IMG/VR virus record: IMGVR_UViG_3300021964_000208
Span: 1 to 36,571 of that record
Length of the DNA stretch: 36,571 nucleotides
From: a virus
Strand: one strand, 5' to 3'
Shown here: one piece after another, positions 19,948-28,740 of the stretch
Layout: every line of letters starts with the position of its first letter
Position numbering within the stretch: position 1 is the first letter of the stretch
Made by a program: the position numbers and the translations under genes
Notes under the pieces: model-generated
Told to the model about the DNA's origin: nothing
The model's database searches: none
Seen by the model: the letters and a program-made list of their open reading frames with translations, nothing else

Positions 19948-20326
19948 CGTCTGGGAACATAAACAAAAAGATTGAATCTACATTAGGTATGCCATCTCTC
20001 TGCAATCTATCGGTAACCTTGCTATAGCTATTAATAATAGATGTAAATCCCTGGTAAGAAGATTCTCCAATGATATTACTTACAATCGCTTTTAAATCGA
20101 ATGTATTTTTGAAACTAGTTTCTCTACTAATATTCTCCGCAATACTATCGCAAATATAATCTAGAATTTTTTTATAGCATGATGATTGAGACGGGGAAAG
20201 CTCTTTTAAGAGTTTATCTTTTACACCTGCGCCATCATTTAATTCGAGACTATCAATTAGTTCCCAAAAACTGTTTATGTCAGATTTTTCAAAAATTTGA
20301 TTCAATTCAGTTTCAATATCGTTCAT
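19925..20326 (-). CDS. Hypothetical protein, 133 aa
   Basis: A 133-residue acidic, helix-rich protein beginning MNDIETELNQIFEKSD and ending in FMFPDDDDYWNI. No family recognised. It heads the run 20326-17580, with a promoter 35 nt upstream. Confidence 0.7.
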   Translation of the reverse strand: MNDIETELNQIFEKSDINSFWELIDSLELNDGAGVKDKLLKELSPSQSSCYKKILDYICDSIAENISRETSFKNTFDLKAIVSNIIGESSYQGFTSIINSYSKVTDRLQRDGIPNVDSIFLFMFPDDDDYWNI

Positions 20327-20361
20327 TTTTTATTATATATGGTTTTCATATCTGTATTCAA

Positions 20362-20377
20362 ATTATAATAAAGTTCC
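20362..20377 (-). promoter_or_regulatory. Early promoter GGAAC-N5-TATAAT
   Basis: GGAAC-TTTAT-TATAAT, 35 nt before the ATG at 20326. Confidence 0.8.
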
Positions 20378-20398
20378 CTTGTTGTTTTTCAACATTTT

Positions 20399-21085
20399 TT
20401 ATGTATTTTTATAATGTTTAATTAAATTTTCTATTTCGCATTTCATGTAATTGCATCTTATAGGGTACCATTCATCGCTTTTACTTTTATAAAAAATGAC
20501 TAGACCTCTACATTTTTTACCTGAAGATATCTCATATAAGTGAGCATATAAAGATAGTTGAAGACCATATGTATTAAATTCGCAAACAGATAAATGAGAT
20601 ATAGGGGAGTTATAATATTCATTATAAGAGCTATAAAACCTAAATTGTTTATTTGTTTTAAAATCACCTATAAAGAAACTATCTTTATTTTCATATATCA
20701 AATCAGCAGTACCCGCAATGTTATAATCTAGATTAAATAATTGCTTTTCACAATGCCTTTCTCTAAAACCATCAAACACTTTTTCATATTTATTATATGA
20801 TTCATATAATGTTTTATATTCCTCGTCTTGTTTACCTTCTGTAAGATAGTCCTCCATAACTTTATGAATATGAGTACCATATTCACATGCTTTATTCTTA
20901 TCCTTTTTCCACATATCGAGAATAAAAGCAACATCTAACCCCTCTCTGTTTGCGACTCTACGCGCATTCGACATCTTATCAAATTCAGGTTTATACTTTC
21001 CTAGTATAGTTGTAGCAGAAATTAACTGCTCCCCAGTCTCAACATTAGTATACGTATGAGTTTTTTCATCAAAGGATATAGGCAT
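20399..21085 (-). CDS. PD-(D/E)XK nuclease, RecB/Cas4-like fold
   Basis: A 228-residue protein. The active site is read as His and Glu near 72-78 (HIHKVMEDYL), GTADLIYEN near 121 (Asp), IGDFKTNKQF near 134 (Asp-x-Lys), and YGLQLSLYAHLYE near 169 (the Gln-x3-Tyr helix). This is the RecB-type exonuclease pattern shared by Cas4, AddB and many phage exonucleases. No CRISPR array or other cas gene is near, so a recombination or DNA-processing exonuclease is the natural reading. An ATATTATTATAATATG context precedes the ATG. Confidence 0.85.
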   Translation of the reverse strand: MPISFDEKTHTYTNVETGEQLISATTILGKYKPEFDKMSNARRVANREGLDVAFILDMWKKDKNKACEYGTHIHKVMEDYLTEGKQDEEYKTLYESYNKYEKVFDGFRERHCEKQLFNLDYNIAGTADLIYENKDSFFIGDFKTNKQFRFYSSYNEYYNSPISHLSVCEFNTYGLQLSLYAHLYEISSGKKCRGLVIFYKSKSDEWYPIRCNYMKCEIENLIKHYKNT

Positions 21086-21128
21086 ATTATAATAATATAT
21101 GCAAATTTGTATATATCAACTATTTATT

Positions 21129-21917
21129 TTAACCATAATCCCCGTATGGTGAACTATCGATATTATCCATATCGAACACACTATCCTTGCTGTATGTATC
21201 GATATCTCCTTCATATGACTTTTCATCAGTTTCGGGATTATCCCCACCTGAGAGTCTACCTTGAAAATTATTATCTATGATTTGATTATTACCTCCTTCT
21301 CCAGACAATCCTGGCTCGAATGACCACTCTAGTCTTTTACCTCTTATTCTCCAAACATAATGACTCCCTAGCGCATTCATTGCAGCTATATCGGAATCCA
21401 TTCTTTCTGTTACTATAAACAGCTTCCCAGATCTATCGCCGGGCCGTGTAGAACCGTACTCTGATAACTCAAATACGTCATCTGCTTTAGGCTCTACATA
21501 CCAACTATTATCATTATAAATATCATCCCCATCGAACGCTGCAGCATAAGAACTTATATGTACATATGCAGTAATTGTATCATCCGCTCTTATACCAAAT
21601 TTAGTAAACTGTATAGCGTCCTCCTCCAGCTCTACATACATGGTCATGGTCTTAGGTGTATGGTATATTGATTGAGGTTGCTCGCCGTAAATAGGGTCAG
21701 CACCAGACATTGTTGTAGTATTAACATAATACTTTACTTCAATACCAGTTCGTTCAATGGCGTCTTTAATTATTTCAGACGTCGTTCCAATATCATTTGC
21801 GTTGCAGCTTTTATTAGTAAACCTCTCCTTACAATCATCATTGTTATTATTTGCTCCTTCATAGAAGCAAGAGTCAGTCTCACTAGGGAGCTGGTAGTAA
21901 TTATCACAATTAGACAT
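21129..21917 (-). CDS. Neck (gp14-like) virion protein candidate
   Basis: A 262-residue protein. Its core reads IIKDAIERTGIEVKYYVN, then DPIYGEQP, FTKFGIRADDTITAYVHI, and ALGSHYVWRIRGKRLEWSFE. The order (helix, DPIYGE, a MYVE and FxKFG strand, then a C-terminal strand region) follows my memory of T4-type gp14 neck proteins. Its place next to the terminase and acidic virion gene agrees with a head-tail connector role. The last 50 residues are a Gly/Asn/Asp-rich tail. The assignment is tentative. Confidence 0.5.
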   Translation of the reverse strand: MSNCDNYYQLPSETDSCFYEGANNNNDDCKERFTNKSCNANDIGTTSEIIKDAIERTGIEVKYYVNTTTMSGADPIYGEQPQSIYHTPKTMTMYVELEEDAIQFTKFGIRADDTITAYVHISSYAAAFDGDDIYNDNSWYVEPKADDVFELSEYGSTRPGDRSGKLFIVTERMDSDIAAMNALGSHYVWRIRGKRLEWSFEPGLSGEGGNNQIIDNNFQGRLSGGDNPETDEKSYEGDIDTYSKDSVFDMDNIDSSPYGDYG

Positions 21918-22269
21918 TTTTCTTTAAGCAATAGCCTTTAGTTTGAGGGTTAAACATAATAACGATACCTGTATTAGATAGCTGCTTAGGATGTGATTCA
22001 TCTAAATCAGAAACGCCGTACATCTGACATATGTTACTAACATCAGCTGGGGTTAATATCTCTATCGTTGAGGAACCTTCTCGCATCTTTTCTACCTTAG
22101 GATGTAGCGATCCATCATGCCGCCGGCTTTTCGGTATTGAAGTTATTCTTGTTATGCCACCTCCATCAGATCTAAAGTCACCGTTCGTACGAAAAGGACT
22201 AGATTTAGATGCCATTTTTCTTTGGTTGTTACTAAGCTTGGCTCCACAATATTCTAAAAACGTTATCAC
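21910..22269 (-). CDS. Hypothetical late protein, 119 aa (GTG start)
   Basis: A 119-residue basic protein with a Ser/Arg/Gly-rich N-terminal half and a C-terminal domain (EILTPADVSNICQMYGV, then IVIMFNPQTKGYCLKKNV). A GTG start at 22269 is chosen because the late promoter CATAAATA ends exactly 5 nt before it; an ATG 18 codons in (MASKSS) is the alternative. It overlaps the neck-like gene by 8 nt. Probably a virion or assembly protein by context. Confidence 0.65.
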   Translation of the reverse strand: MITFLEYCGAKLSNNQRKMASKSSPFRTNGDFRSDGGGITRITSIPKSRRHDGSLHPKVEKMREGSSTIEILTPADVSNICQMYGVSDLDESHPKQLSNTGIVIMFNPQTKGYCLKKNV

Positions 22270-22274
22270 AATAG

Positions 22275-22282
22275 TATTTATG
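22275..22282 (-). promoter_or_regulatory. Late promoter CATAAATA
   Basis: CATAAATA, 5 nt, then GTG at 22269. Confidence 0.75.
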
Positions 22283-22295
22283 CAAAACCATAAAA

Positions 22296-22326
22296 AAACC
22301 CTCAGGCTCGGTGAGCTTGAGGGTTT
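22296..22326 (-). terminator. Rho-independent terminator
   Basis: CCCTCAAGCTC-ACC-GAGCCTGAGGG (one G·U pair) followed by a run of U on the minus strand, just after the stop of the acidic virion gene. The A/T-rich flanks also let it work on the plus strand. Confidence 0.85.
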
Positions 22327-22345
22327 TTAAGGTAGAGGTTAAACT

Positions 22346-23143
22346 TTATTTGCCAAAAGCTTGGCTGTTAGGAGTTGATCCGCGAGTTGCTTTAACTTTT
22401 TGGTTTTTAAGGTCTTTCTTGCCGTCGTGTCCTTTCTTAGGATTGACAAGAGCGTGTCCTAAATCACCATCTTCACCAACGTCGTCGGTATAAGAAGCAT
22501 CTCCATCGCCGGAACTTACCAACTCTTTATGAGCAACTACTTGACGACTCATATCCGAATCCTGAGGAGCATCGGCAACAGTTTCGAAGTCAACACCTTC
22601 ACCGAAGGGATTGTCGTCTTCGTCTTCATCTTCGTCTTCGCCACAACATTCTGCTAGCATGTCTCGAAGTTGTTCTGCTAAGTCTCTTGGAAGCTTGAGT
22701 GTTACTTCATCTTCATCTCCGCCAGCTTCAAACTCATCAAAATCATCATCTTGATCGGGGCCAGCTTCAATTCCGAGGACATCCTCATCATCCATTACTT
22801 CTTCATACAACTTGTCAAATAAACTTTGCGTGCTCATAAATCTATTTATGCTATTCGGCTCTTTTTTCTCTGTTTTTGTTGTAGAAATATTAGGAGATTC
22901 CTTTAACGGGCTCGGTTTCGCTTTAGCATTGTATCTATCATCCGCTTCCTCCGGGGGAACAAATCCATCAGCCTGATCTGGGCTACTTTCTGCCTTACCT
23001 AGAATACTTTCACCCTTCGAAGACGCTTTGATTTTTCCTTTTTTCTCTGTAGGGAGATCTTTCGCCCCAGGCCCGTGGCGATTCTCATTTAGGAAATTTT
23101 TATTAAGCTCAGAATATAATTGCGCAATGTCTTTTTTATCCAT
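22346..23143 (-). CDS. Acidic low-complexity virion/prohead-core candidate, 265 aa
   Basis: A 265-residue protein. The N-terminal third is Lys/Ser/Pro-rich, a short helix follows (RFMSTQSLFDKLYEEVM near 103), then long Asp/Glu-rich runs about residues 121-185 around a hydrophobic helix (VTLKLPRDLAEQLRDMLAE), and a Gly/Lys tail. This composition fits a scaffold or prohead core protein, but no family match is claimed. The ATG at 23143 is chosen because a late promoter ends 5 nt before it; the longer frame to 23179 would begin upstream of that promoter. Confidence 0.7.
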   Translation of the reverse strand: MDKKDIAQLYSELNKNFLNENRHGPGAKDLPTEKKGKIKASSKGESILGKAESSPDQADGFVPPEEADDRYNAKAKPSPLKESPNISTTKTEKKEPNSINRFMSTQSLFDKLYEEVMDDEDVLGIEAGPDQDDDFDEFEAGGDEDEVTLKLPRDLAEQLRDMLAECCGEDEDEDEDDNPFGEGVDFETVADAPQDSDMSRQVVAHKELVSSGDGDASYTDDVGEDGDLGHALVNPKKGHDGKKDLKNQKVKATRGSTPNSQAFGK

Positions 23144-23148
23144 AGATA

Positions 23149-23156
23149 TATTTATA
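23149..23156 (-). promoter_or_regulatory. Late promoter TATAAATA
   Basis: TATAAATA, 5 nt, then the ATG at 23143. Divergent from the next late promoter. Confidence 0.8.
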
Positions 23157-23184
23157 TAATTTTCGAAAAATAACCACATAATAG

Positions 23185-23192
23185 AATAAATA
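23185..23192 (+). promoter_or_regulatory. Late promoter AATAAATA
   Basis: AATAAATA, 5 nt, then the ATG at 23198. First base differs from the consensus. Confidence 0.65.
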
Positions 23193-23197
23193 ATGTT

Positions 23198-23575
23198 ATG
23201 ACATTTACAAACAACTCTTTAAATTTAACTCTCTCTGATCCAGAGCTCTTACTTACCGAGCTCAGTACCCATGTTGATTTTATTAGTGCTGGAACTATTG
23301 GCAGTTATAATATTAAAGGGATCGCATTTAATGCAATAGCTGCAGGAAGTCTTGCAGGATCTACCGTTACTTTAAGCGCAACAAATGGTATAAAATTTGC
23401 TGTTGATGAAGCTTATGATGGTGAAGAACTTGGAATAATTCTAGAAAATAACAGTATTAGTCTTTTTACTGCTACTACCGCTTTCGGTGAAACTAGTTCA
23501 CAAAACTTAACTGCTGCGTCTACAGATCATAGCTACCCAGAGCTTCGAAGATTAGTAAGACAGGGAATGGTTTAA
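23198..23575 (+). CDS. Small putative virion protein, 125 aa
   Basis: A 125-residue protein rich in Thr, Ser, Ala and small residues, with alternating beta-strand character (IAAGSLAGSTVTLSATNG). It ends in a short basic helix (ELRRLVRQGMV). This composition and the late promoter suggest a capsid decoration or other virion protein; no family is recognised. Its stop overlaps the end of the convergent terminase gene. Confidence 0.65.
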   Translation: MTFTNNSLNLTLSDPELLLTELSTHVDFISAGTIGSYNIKGIAFNAIAAGSLAGSTVTLSATNGIKFAVDEAYDGEELGIILENNSISLFTATTAFGETSSQNLTAASTDHSYPELRRLVRQGMV

Positions 23576-25254
23576 GTTAACATTGACCATCCTTGAGATT
23601 CTAGATCAGATATATCTAGTTCCTCTATAGAATCATTAAAGACGGCGGGCATACCAATATGCTCGCTTTCTTTATCTGCCAATGTATATATCGAGGTAGG
23701 GTTAGAGAAATATTGAAGACCGAAATCGTGTGGAGATATTACTAATGGCTTACCATTTGAATCTCTTTCTTTTACTTCAAAATAGGTCTCCACTATATCA
23801 TTATGCAATATCATCATGGCCCATGCTATAGCCATAACTCTGTCATCGTGAAACCCGGGTTCTGCAGCCCAACTCTTATTCGGCTTTCTTATAAAATGCT
23901 TAAATTCGCCGAGAGCCTCTTTAGAGTGTAGACGAATAGAATCTAAATCATTCATCCAATACCGTATATTCGTAATAGCGGCATACTTTGTATTGGTGTG
24001 AGATATCATTCCTAATTGAGCCTTTCTCCTGTTAGCTTTGCTTGCTCCATATGAAACAATATTAGAATAATTTTCATCATTATATAGTCTATCAATTATT
24101 TGTGCCCCTTGATTGTTTCTTTCTATTAATGCTAGTGGATTACCCCAATTGGATAAAACATCTTTTACTTTACTACAAAAGTTGTATGGCGATATTTCAT
24201 TACTTGCATATTCAGCAACCTGTTCGATGTTTTTTAAATCAGTAATATCAAATATTTCAATAATAGACGAGTCCTGACCCACACCTTCAGCTACATCAAT
24301 ACCTGCAACATAAACCCTATCCTCAGAAGGCGATTGGTATATCCTATATGCTCCATCATCTAAAGTATATTCAGGATCGCATAATCTGAGTTTAAAGCGC
24401 GCAAATTGCTCATAATCGATAGCAGATTGCCCTGCTGCATGAAATTGCAATTCAAACTCTTGTTGCCATAAATCTTCACTCTCTAGAGATTCTCTGGTAG
24501 TTTTAGCCCATTCTTCATCTCGTCCAGGTATCTCACTCCAATGAACTTTAGATGGCGCCCATCCATTCTCACCTCTTTCTGCACCAACCCATAGACTATA
24601 AAATAAATTATCAGTACCGTTAGGAGTTGATGCAATTAGAATTTTGGATTTCTTTGACGCAGAAATAATAGGATATACAGCTGCCCAAAACTCTTTCATT
24701 AAGTGAGCATCAACGTGAGCTAGCTCATCAAGAATCAACAAATCACAAGAGCTACCACGACCAGCCGAGCTAGTAGTAGTAGTAATACCTATTCGAGACC
24801 CGTTTTCAAATTCAGCTGATGTTTTACCATATTCCTTTACCGGTGGTTTGAGCCAGTTAGGTAAATCCTCATACGCTAGACGTATTCTTCGAAAGATCTC
24901 TATAGCAGTAGCCTCTTTGTTAGCTACAATAAGTATTCTTTGATCCTTCAGGAAGCATGCCGTCCAGAGAGCATAGATAGTCATAAGAGTCGTTTTACCA
25001 ATTTGTCGACTCGCTAGTGTAATATTAAATCTATTCTTTTTAAATGTTTCTAATATTCTTTTTTGACATTTATGAAGTTTAATTTTAGATCTACCTTCAC
25101 CTGGAGCAATAATATAGAAGAAGTTTTGAGCGAAATGAACAATATTCTTTTCAGACTTTTTTAAGTCTTTAATTTGCTCTGGTGTATATTCAAATTTTGC
25201 CCCTCTCTTAGGTAGATTGGGGTTATTCATATAAAACTGGTCTTTATCTGACAT
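23572..25254 (-). CDS. Terminase large subunit (gp17-like)
   Basis: A 560-residue packaging ATPase-nuclease. Walker A is SRQIGKTTLMTI near residue 82, Walker B with catalytic Glu is LLILDELAH near 173, and the coupling motif is IASTPNGTDN near 208. The RNase H-type nuclease follows, with Asp in GIDVAEGVGQDSS near 317, Glu in ALIERNNQG near 376, and Asp in FHDDRVMAIAW near 473. Similar in length and order to T4 gp17 (610 residues). A small-subunit gene is not seen here. AGGTG lies about 5 nt before the ATG. Confidence 0.95.
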   Translation of the reverse strand: MSDKDQFYMNNPNLPKRGAKFEYTPEQIKDLKKSEKNIVHFAQNFFYIIAPGEGRSKIKLHKCQKRILETFKKNRFNITLASRQIGKTTLMTIYALWTACFLKDQRILIVANKEATAIEIFRRIRLAYEDLPNWLKPPVKEYGKTSAEFENGSRIGITTTTSSAGRGSSCDLLILDELAHVDAHLMKEFWAAVYPIISASKKSKILIASTPNGTDNLFYSLWVGAERGENGWAPSKVHWSEIPGRDEEWAKTTRESLESEDLWQQEFELQFHAAGQSAIDYEQFARFKLRLCDPEYTLDDGAYRIYQSPSEDRVYVAGIDVAEGVGQDSSIIEIFDITDLKNIEQVAEYASNEISPYNFCSKVKDVLSNWGNPLALIERNNQGAQIIDRLYNDENYSNIVSYGASKANRRKAQLGMISHTNTKYAAITNIRYWMNDLDSIRLHSKEALGEFKHFIRKPNKSWAAEPGFHDDRVMAIAWAMMILHNDIVETYFEVKERDSNGKPLVISPHDFGLQYFSNPTSIYTLADKESEHIGMPAVFNDSIEELDISDLESQGWSMLT

Positions 25255-25263
25255 TACACCTGT

Positions 25264-25276
25264 TATTTATTAAATA
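25264..25276. promoter_or_regulatory. Overlapping divergent late-type promoter region
   Basis: The 30 bp between terminase and tube genes contain AATAAATA reading left (25264-25271, 9 nt before the terminase ATG) and ATTAAATA reading right (25269-25276, 8 nt before the tube ATG). Both depart from the octamer and its usual spacing, so they are weaker calls. Confidence 0.4.
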
Positions 25277-25284
25277 ATATCGAT

Positions 25285-25884
25285 ATGTCCATAGACCCAA
25301 ACTCTCTTGATTATATGCCTTCACCTCTCAATAAGAGTGTTGTCGATAAATTCTTATTGGTTATTAATATCCCACCAGCTCTTAAGAAAATTAATTCTAA
25401 GTCAATTAGAAACAATAAATCAATACAGTTAGATACATTGCAGTTCTCAGTATGGGGCGCAGTGGTTCCTCGCATAAATGTTCCAGCTATTGATTTGAAG
25501 TATATGGGCGCTAATATGCCAGTATCAACCCATGCTAGACCAAGCTGGGACCCTGTAACAGTTAACTTTCATGTTGATAATTTGTGGAGCAACTACTGGG
25601 TTATATATAAATGGCTTGATTTAATGAGATCTGACGAGGATGGTCAATTTGGAGCGATTGTTGATGATCAAGGTATCTTAGATTCTTCTGCATCTTTGCC
25701 GGAATATTCTACTGAAATGGTTGTTTATAGCTTGGACGAATATGATAAGCCTACTGTAAAGTGGGTATATACCTATGCATTCCCTACTAATTTAGGCAGT
25801 GTTGAGTTTAATGAACAACAAACATCTCAAGTGAAATGCGATTTTACATTTCAATTCTCGCAATTACAGTGCGAACTGGTGTAA
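25285..25884 (+). CDS. Tail tube protein (gp19-like), copy A
   Basis: A 199-residue protein of the T4 gp19 tube type. The C-terminal half has WVYTYAFPTNLGSVEFNEQQ, the counterpart of the gp19 segment with LWPTNVGELQLDW, followed by a closing beta strand (VKCDFTFQFSQLQ). Earlier, VWGAVVPRINVPAIDLKYMG fits the region that makes the inner tube wall. It lies directly before the sheath gene as in T4 (where 18 and 19 adjoin). A second gp19-like gene is at 31235. Confidence 0.8.
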   Translation: MSIDPNSLDYMPSPLNKSVVDKFLLVINIPPALKKINSKSIRNNKSIQLDTLQFSVWGAVVPRINVPAIDLKYMGANMPVSTHARPSWDPVTVNFHVDNLWSNYWVIYKWLDLMRSDEDGQFGAIVDDQGILDSSASLPEYSTEMVVYSLDEYDKPTVKWVYTYAFPTNLGSVEFNEQQTSQVKCDFTFQFSQLQCELV

Positions 25885-25937
25885 AAAATAAAAGTTTATT
25901 ATAAATACCCAATTTTCAAAAAAGTATGTTGATTTAG

Positions 25938-25945
25938 TATAAATA
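25938..25945 (+). promoter_or_regulatory. Late promoter TATAAATA
   Basis: TATAAATA, 5 nt, then the ATG at 25951. Confidence 0.85.
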
Positions 25946-25950
25946 ACAAT

Positions 25951-28275
25951 ATGAGAACAATACAAAGCCCCGGCGTCGAGGTGCGCGAATTTGATTTGAC
26001 AAGTAGGCTTGCAACTTTTGCAGGAACAGATGTATTTGTAACAGGTTTTGCAGATAAAGGGCCAACCGACGAAGTTATAAAGCCTTCAAGCTTGAGAGAA
26101 TTTGAAGCAATCTATGGTGTGCCTAAAACAGCCGCTGAAAGATACCTCTACTATAGTGTCCAGCCAATGATCCGAGCTGGTAGTAATGTTTATGTTTCCA
26201 GACTGCCCTATGGCCCTGATAGTGGAGAAGGTTTTGGGTCTTATTATGGTGCTTTAGTATATCCAACAAAGGTTATTACTGCAGATGCAGCAACTGATGC
26301 TTTATCTTCTGTAGGAACAAACATGGATGTTACATCTGGAACCTATGTTCTCGGCTCTCCTAAATACTTCAACCTTACTAAATCTGAATATCTATCATGT
26401 GTTGATGGTAGCGGATTTACATGGAACACAACAGCGTCCGCTAGTAATGAAATTACAGGAGTTTCTGATTTTGGTAACGCTGGTGTTGTTATCTTAAATA
26501 AGGGTATCACAACAATTAATACGAAGTTTGAAGGTTATTATATTGGCCTTGCTGATAATATTAATTTCAACCCTGCCACTAGCTTCGACTCTATTAGAGC
26601 AGTTAGTACAGTTACAGCATCGGCTGCATCAACAGGTACAGACGCGTTCGCTGCTATGCCGAGTAATAGAATTAACTTCGCTTTATCTGGATCAAACACT
26701 TCCCAGAATACAGTTTCTGAAGTAATGGAAGGCATGGCTGGATTTGATATATCTACCAGAGCATATGATGATGTTCTTAATGTAGGTGTTTTCAAATTGA
26801 GACAATCTATATTTAACCCTGACACTATTAAACTTGATTATGTTCTTGAGGATGCAGTTGCCGGGTCATTAGACTATTTTAGACAAATAGGTGATTTAAA
26901 TGGAGGTCCAGCGAGACCGTTCTTCATCGAGCAACGACTTAATACAAACTCACGAAACGTTACACTTCTTGTCAATGATTACATCTCTAATAGAAAGTCA
27001 TCTACATGGCTTGACACTGACGGGAATCCGACAAAGAATATTAGAGTATTTTCTAGAACTTTAAATGAGACTACAGCGGCTGGCGCTAGCGCTGCTAATG
27101 GGCTTACTAGCGACGCTATAGATGAACTAGTTGCTGATAGTAATTTTAATTATGCAGATGAACTATTCCCGATAGGTGCTTACTCTCATGAGACATTCAC
27201 AGATAAAAGTGTAGGTAGTATACCTCAAAAACTCGATAGGGTATTAGATCTTGTAAGAAATGACGAGATTTATAATATTGATGTTTCTGTAGAAGCAGGT
27301 CTTGGCACCATATATGCTATGACAGAGGCTCTCGGTACTGAATATTTTGATGATACTCAAACTGGGGCCGGCTTAACAACAGGCCTCAACGCGCTACAAA
27401 CAACAGGCGATTATAGCTCGCCAGGAGATACAACCAAGGACTTAAGAGGTAATTACAATACAATATTTTCTAAGTTCCAGGTATTTGCTGAACTCGAAAG
27501 AAAAGATCACCTATTCATAGCAGATCCGCTAAGACCAGTATTTGTTAATGGCAACAATACTAAAACTCTTGACGACCCTAATAAAAACTGGTCACAACAT
27601 GTTTTTAGTGCTTTAAGACATCAGTTTAGCTTGGCTAACAGTTCTTTTGCTACAACTTACGCAAACTGGGCCAGAGTCAATGATAAATTTGGTGGCTCAG
27701 ATTTTTGGGCACCATTCTCTGGAATTGCTGCTTCAATAATGACAAGAACAGATACAACAAATGATCCATGGTGGGCACCAGCTGGTTTCACCAGAGGTCG
27801 TGTATTTTCTGTAAACGATATTGCTATTGAACCAAACCAAAAGCAACGCGATGACTTGTATAAGTTCTCATTTAATCCGATTACTGCTTTCAGAGAAGGT
27901 ATTACAGTGTTTGGTCAAAAGACTCTACAAAAGAATCCTGGAGCGTTTGATAGAATAAATGTTCGAAGATTGTTCTTATATCTTGAGAAGGTAACAAAAG
28001 CAACTGCTAGGTATTATGTGTTTGAGCCAAACACATTATTTACTAGAACAAGAGTTGTAAGTGATCTTAGACCTCTATTCGAAAGAGCTAAAAATAATCA
28101 AGGTGTATATGATTATGTTATCGTCTGTGATGATCGTAATAATACCCCTGATGTTATAGATCAAAATGAGCTCATAATTGACATATATATTAAGCCAGTT
28201 AGAGCTGCTGAATTTATATTAGTCAATTTTTACGCTACTAATACTGGCGCGGATTTTGAAGAGTTTATCGGTTAA
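25951..28275 (+). CDS. Tail sheath protein (gp18-like)
   Basis: A 774-residue contractile sheath subunit (T4 gp18 has 659). The N-terminus SPGVEVREFDLTSR is the typical sheath start that makes the linker strand, followed by FADKGPTDEVIKPSS and VYVSRLPYG. The C-terminal domain has KATARYYVFEPNTLFTRTRV and the final strand (KPVRAAEFILVNFYATNTG) that interlocks subunits. The middle (about residues 100-260) is Ser/Thr/Ala-rich, and likely a surface insertion. Strong late promoter in front and a terminator behind. Confidence 0.95.
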   Translation: MRTIQSPGVEVREFDLTSRLATFAGTDVFVTGFADKGPTDEVIKPSSLREFEAIYGVPKTAAERYLYYSVQPMIRAGSNVYVSRLPYGPDSGEGFGSYYGALVYPTKVITADAATDALSSVGTNMDVTSGTYVLGSPKYFNLTKSEYLSCVDGSGFTWNTTASASNEITGVSDFGNAGVVILNKGITTINTKFEGYYIGLADNINFNPATSFDSIRAVSTVTASAASTGTDAFAAMPSNRINFALSGSNTSQNTVSEVMEGMAGFDISTRAYDDVLNVGVFKLRQSIFNPDTIKLDYVLEDAVAGSLDYFRQIGDLNGGPARPFFIEQRLNTNSRNVTLLVNDYISNRKSSTWLDTDGNPTKNIRVFSRTLNETTAAGASAANGLTSDAIDELVADSNFNYADELFPIGAYSHETFTDKSVGSIPQKLDRVLDLVRNDEIYNIDVSVEAGLGTIYAMTEALGTEYFDDTQTGAGLTTGLNALQTTGDYSSPGDTTKDLRGNYNTIFSKFQVFAELERKDHLFIADPLRPVFVNGNNTKTLDDPNKNWSQHVFSALRHQFSLANSSFATTYANWARVNDKFGGSDFWAPFSGIAASIMTRTDTTNDPWWAPAGFTRGRVFSVNDIAIEPNQKQRDDLYKFSFNPITAFREGITVFGQKTLQKNPGAFDRINVRRLFLYLEKVTKATARYYVFEPNTLFTRTRVVSDLRPLFERAKNNQGVYDYVIVCDDRNNTPDVIDQNELIIDIYIKPVRAAEFILVNFYATNTGADFEEFIG

Positions 28276-28290
28276 TTATTCATATAAACA

Positions 28291-28323
28291 AAAAGGGGGA
28301 AGTCGTTGACTTCCCCCTTTTTT
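28291..28323 (+). terminator. Rho-independent terminator, bidirectional
   Basis: AAAAGGGGGAAGTC-GTT-GACTTCCCCCTTTTTT. Ends the sheath transcript and can also end the RlpA-like gene on the other strand. Confidence 0.92.
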
Positions 28324-28340
28324 ATTGTTCGCTGCTAATA

Positions 28341-28730
28341 TTAAGATGTTTCGATAATATAGATATCACATTTAATAATACCAGCGCTTACCATCTGTAA
28401 ATCTCTCGCTGCAGCTTGCGATACATCCAATACACGACTTTTAGTATAAGGACCTCTATCAGTTATAGACACAGTAGTTTGCAAGCTTCTATTATCTGAT
28501 CTAACAACTTTTAACACAGTACCAAACGGTAAAGTTTTATGTGCTGCTGTTCTTTTAGAATCATCTAGAGGAATTCCTGATGCTGTAATAGTAGAATTTC
28601 TCGGAGAGTTAGTTCTAATCGAATAATGAGAAACAATCCCGCCTTGGTAAAGGGTAGTCTTTACCTTTTCAGTTTGAGCGCAACTTATAAGAAATAATAG
28701 TGGGAATATAAAAATAAAATTTCTAGTCAT
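28341..28730 (-). CDS. RlpA-like lipoprotein (double-psi beta-barrel)
   Basis: A 129-residue protein. Residues 1-17 are a signal peptide with lipobox LISC. The mature part matches the RlpA/DPBB_1 fold: VSHYSIRTNSPRNSTITASG, then AAHKTLPFGTVLKV (the K-x-L-P-x-G-T-x-V motif), and TDRGPYTKSRVLDVSQAAAR. Bacterial RlpA is a septal lytic transglycosylase or peptidoglycan-binding lipoprotein. Here only the DPBB domain is present, with no SPOR domain. The conserved Asp of ITDRGP is kept. The start at 28730 is used; a longer frame would run into the tmRNA gene. Confidence 0.88.
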   Translation of the reverse strand: MTRNFIFIFPLLFLISCAQTEKVKTTLYQGGIVSHYSIRTNSPRNSTITASGIPLDDSKRTAAHKTLPFGTVLKVVRSDNRSLQTTVSITDRGPYTKSRVLDVSQAAARDLQMVSAGIIKCDIYIIETS

Positions 28731-28740
28731 ATTATAAAAA

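Noticed and set aside
20399-21085. A Cas4 protein of a CRISPR system
   Set aside because: The fold is shared with many RecB-like exonucleases, and no CRISPR array or other cas gene is present.
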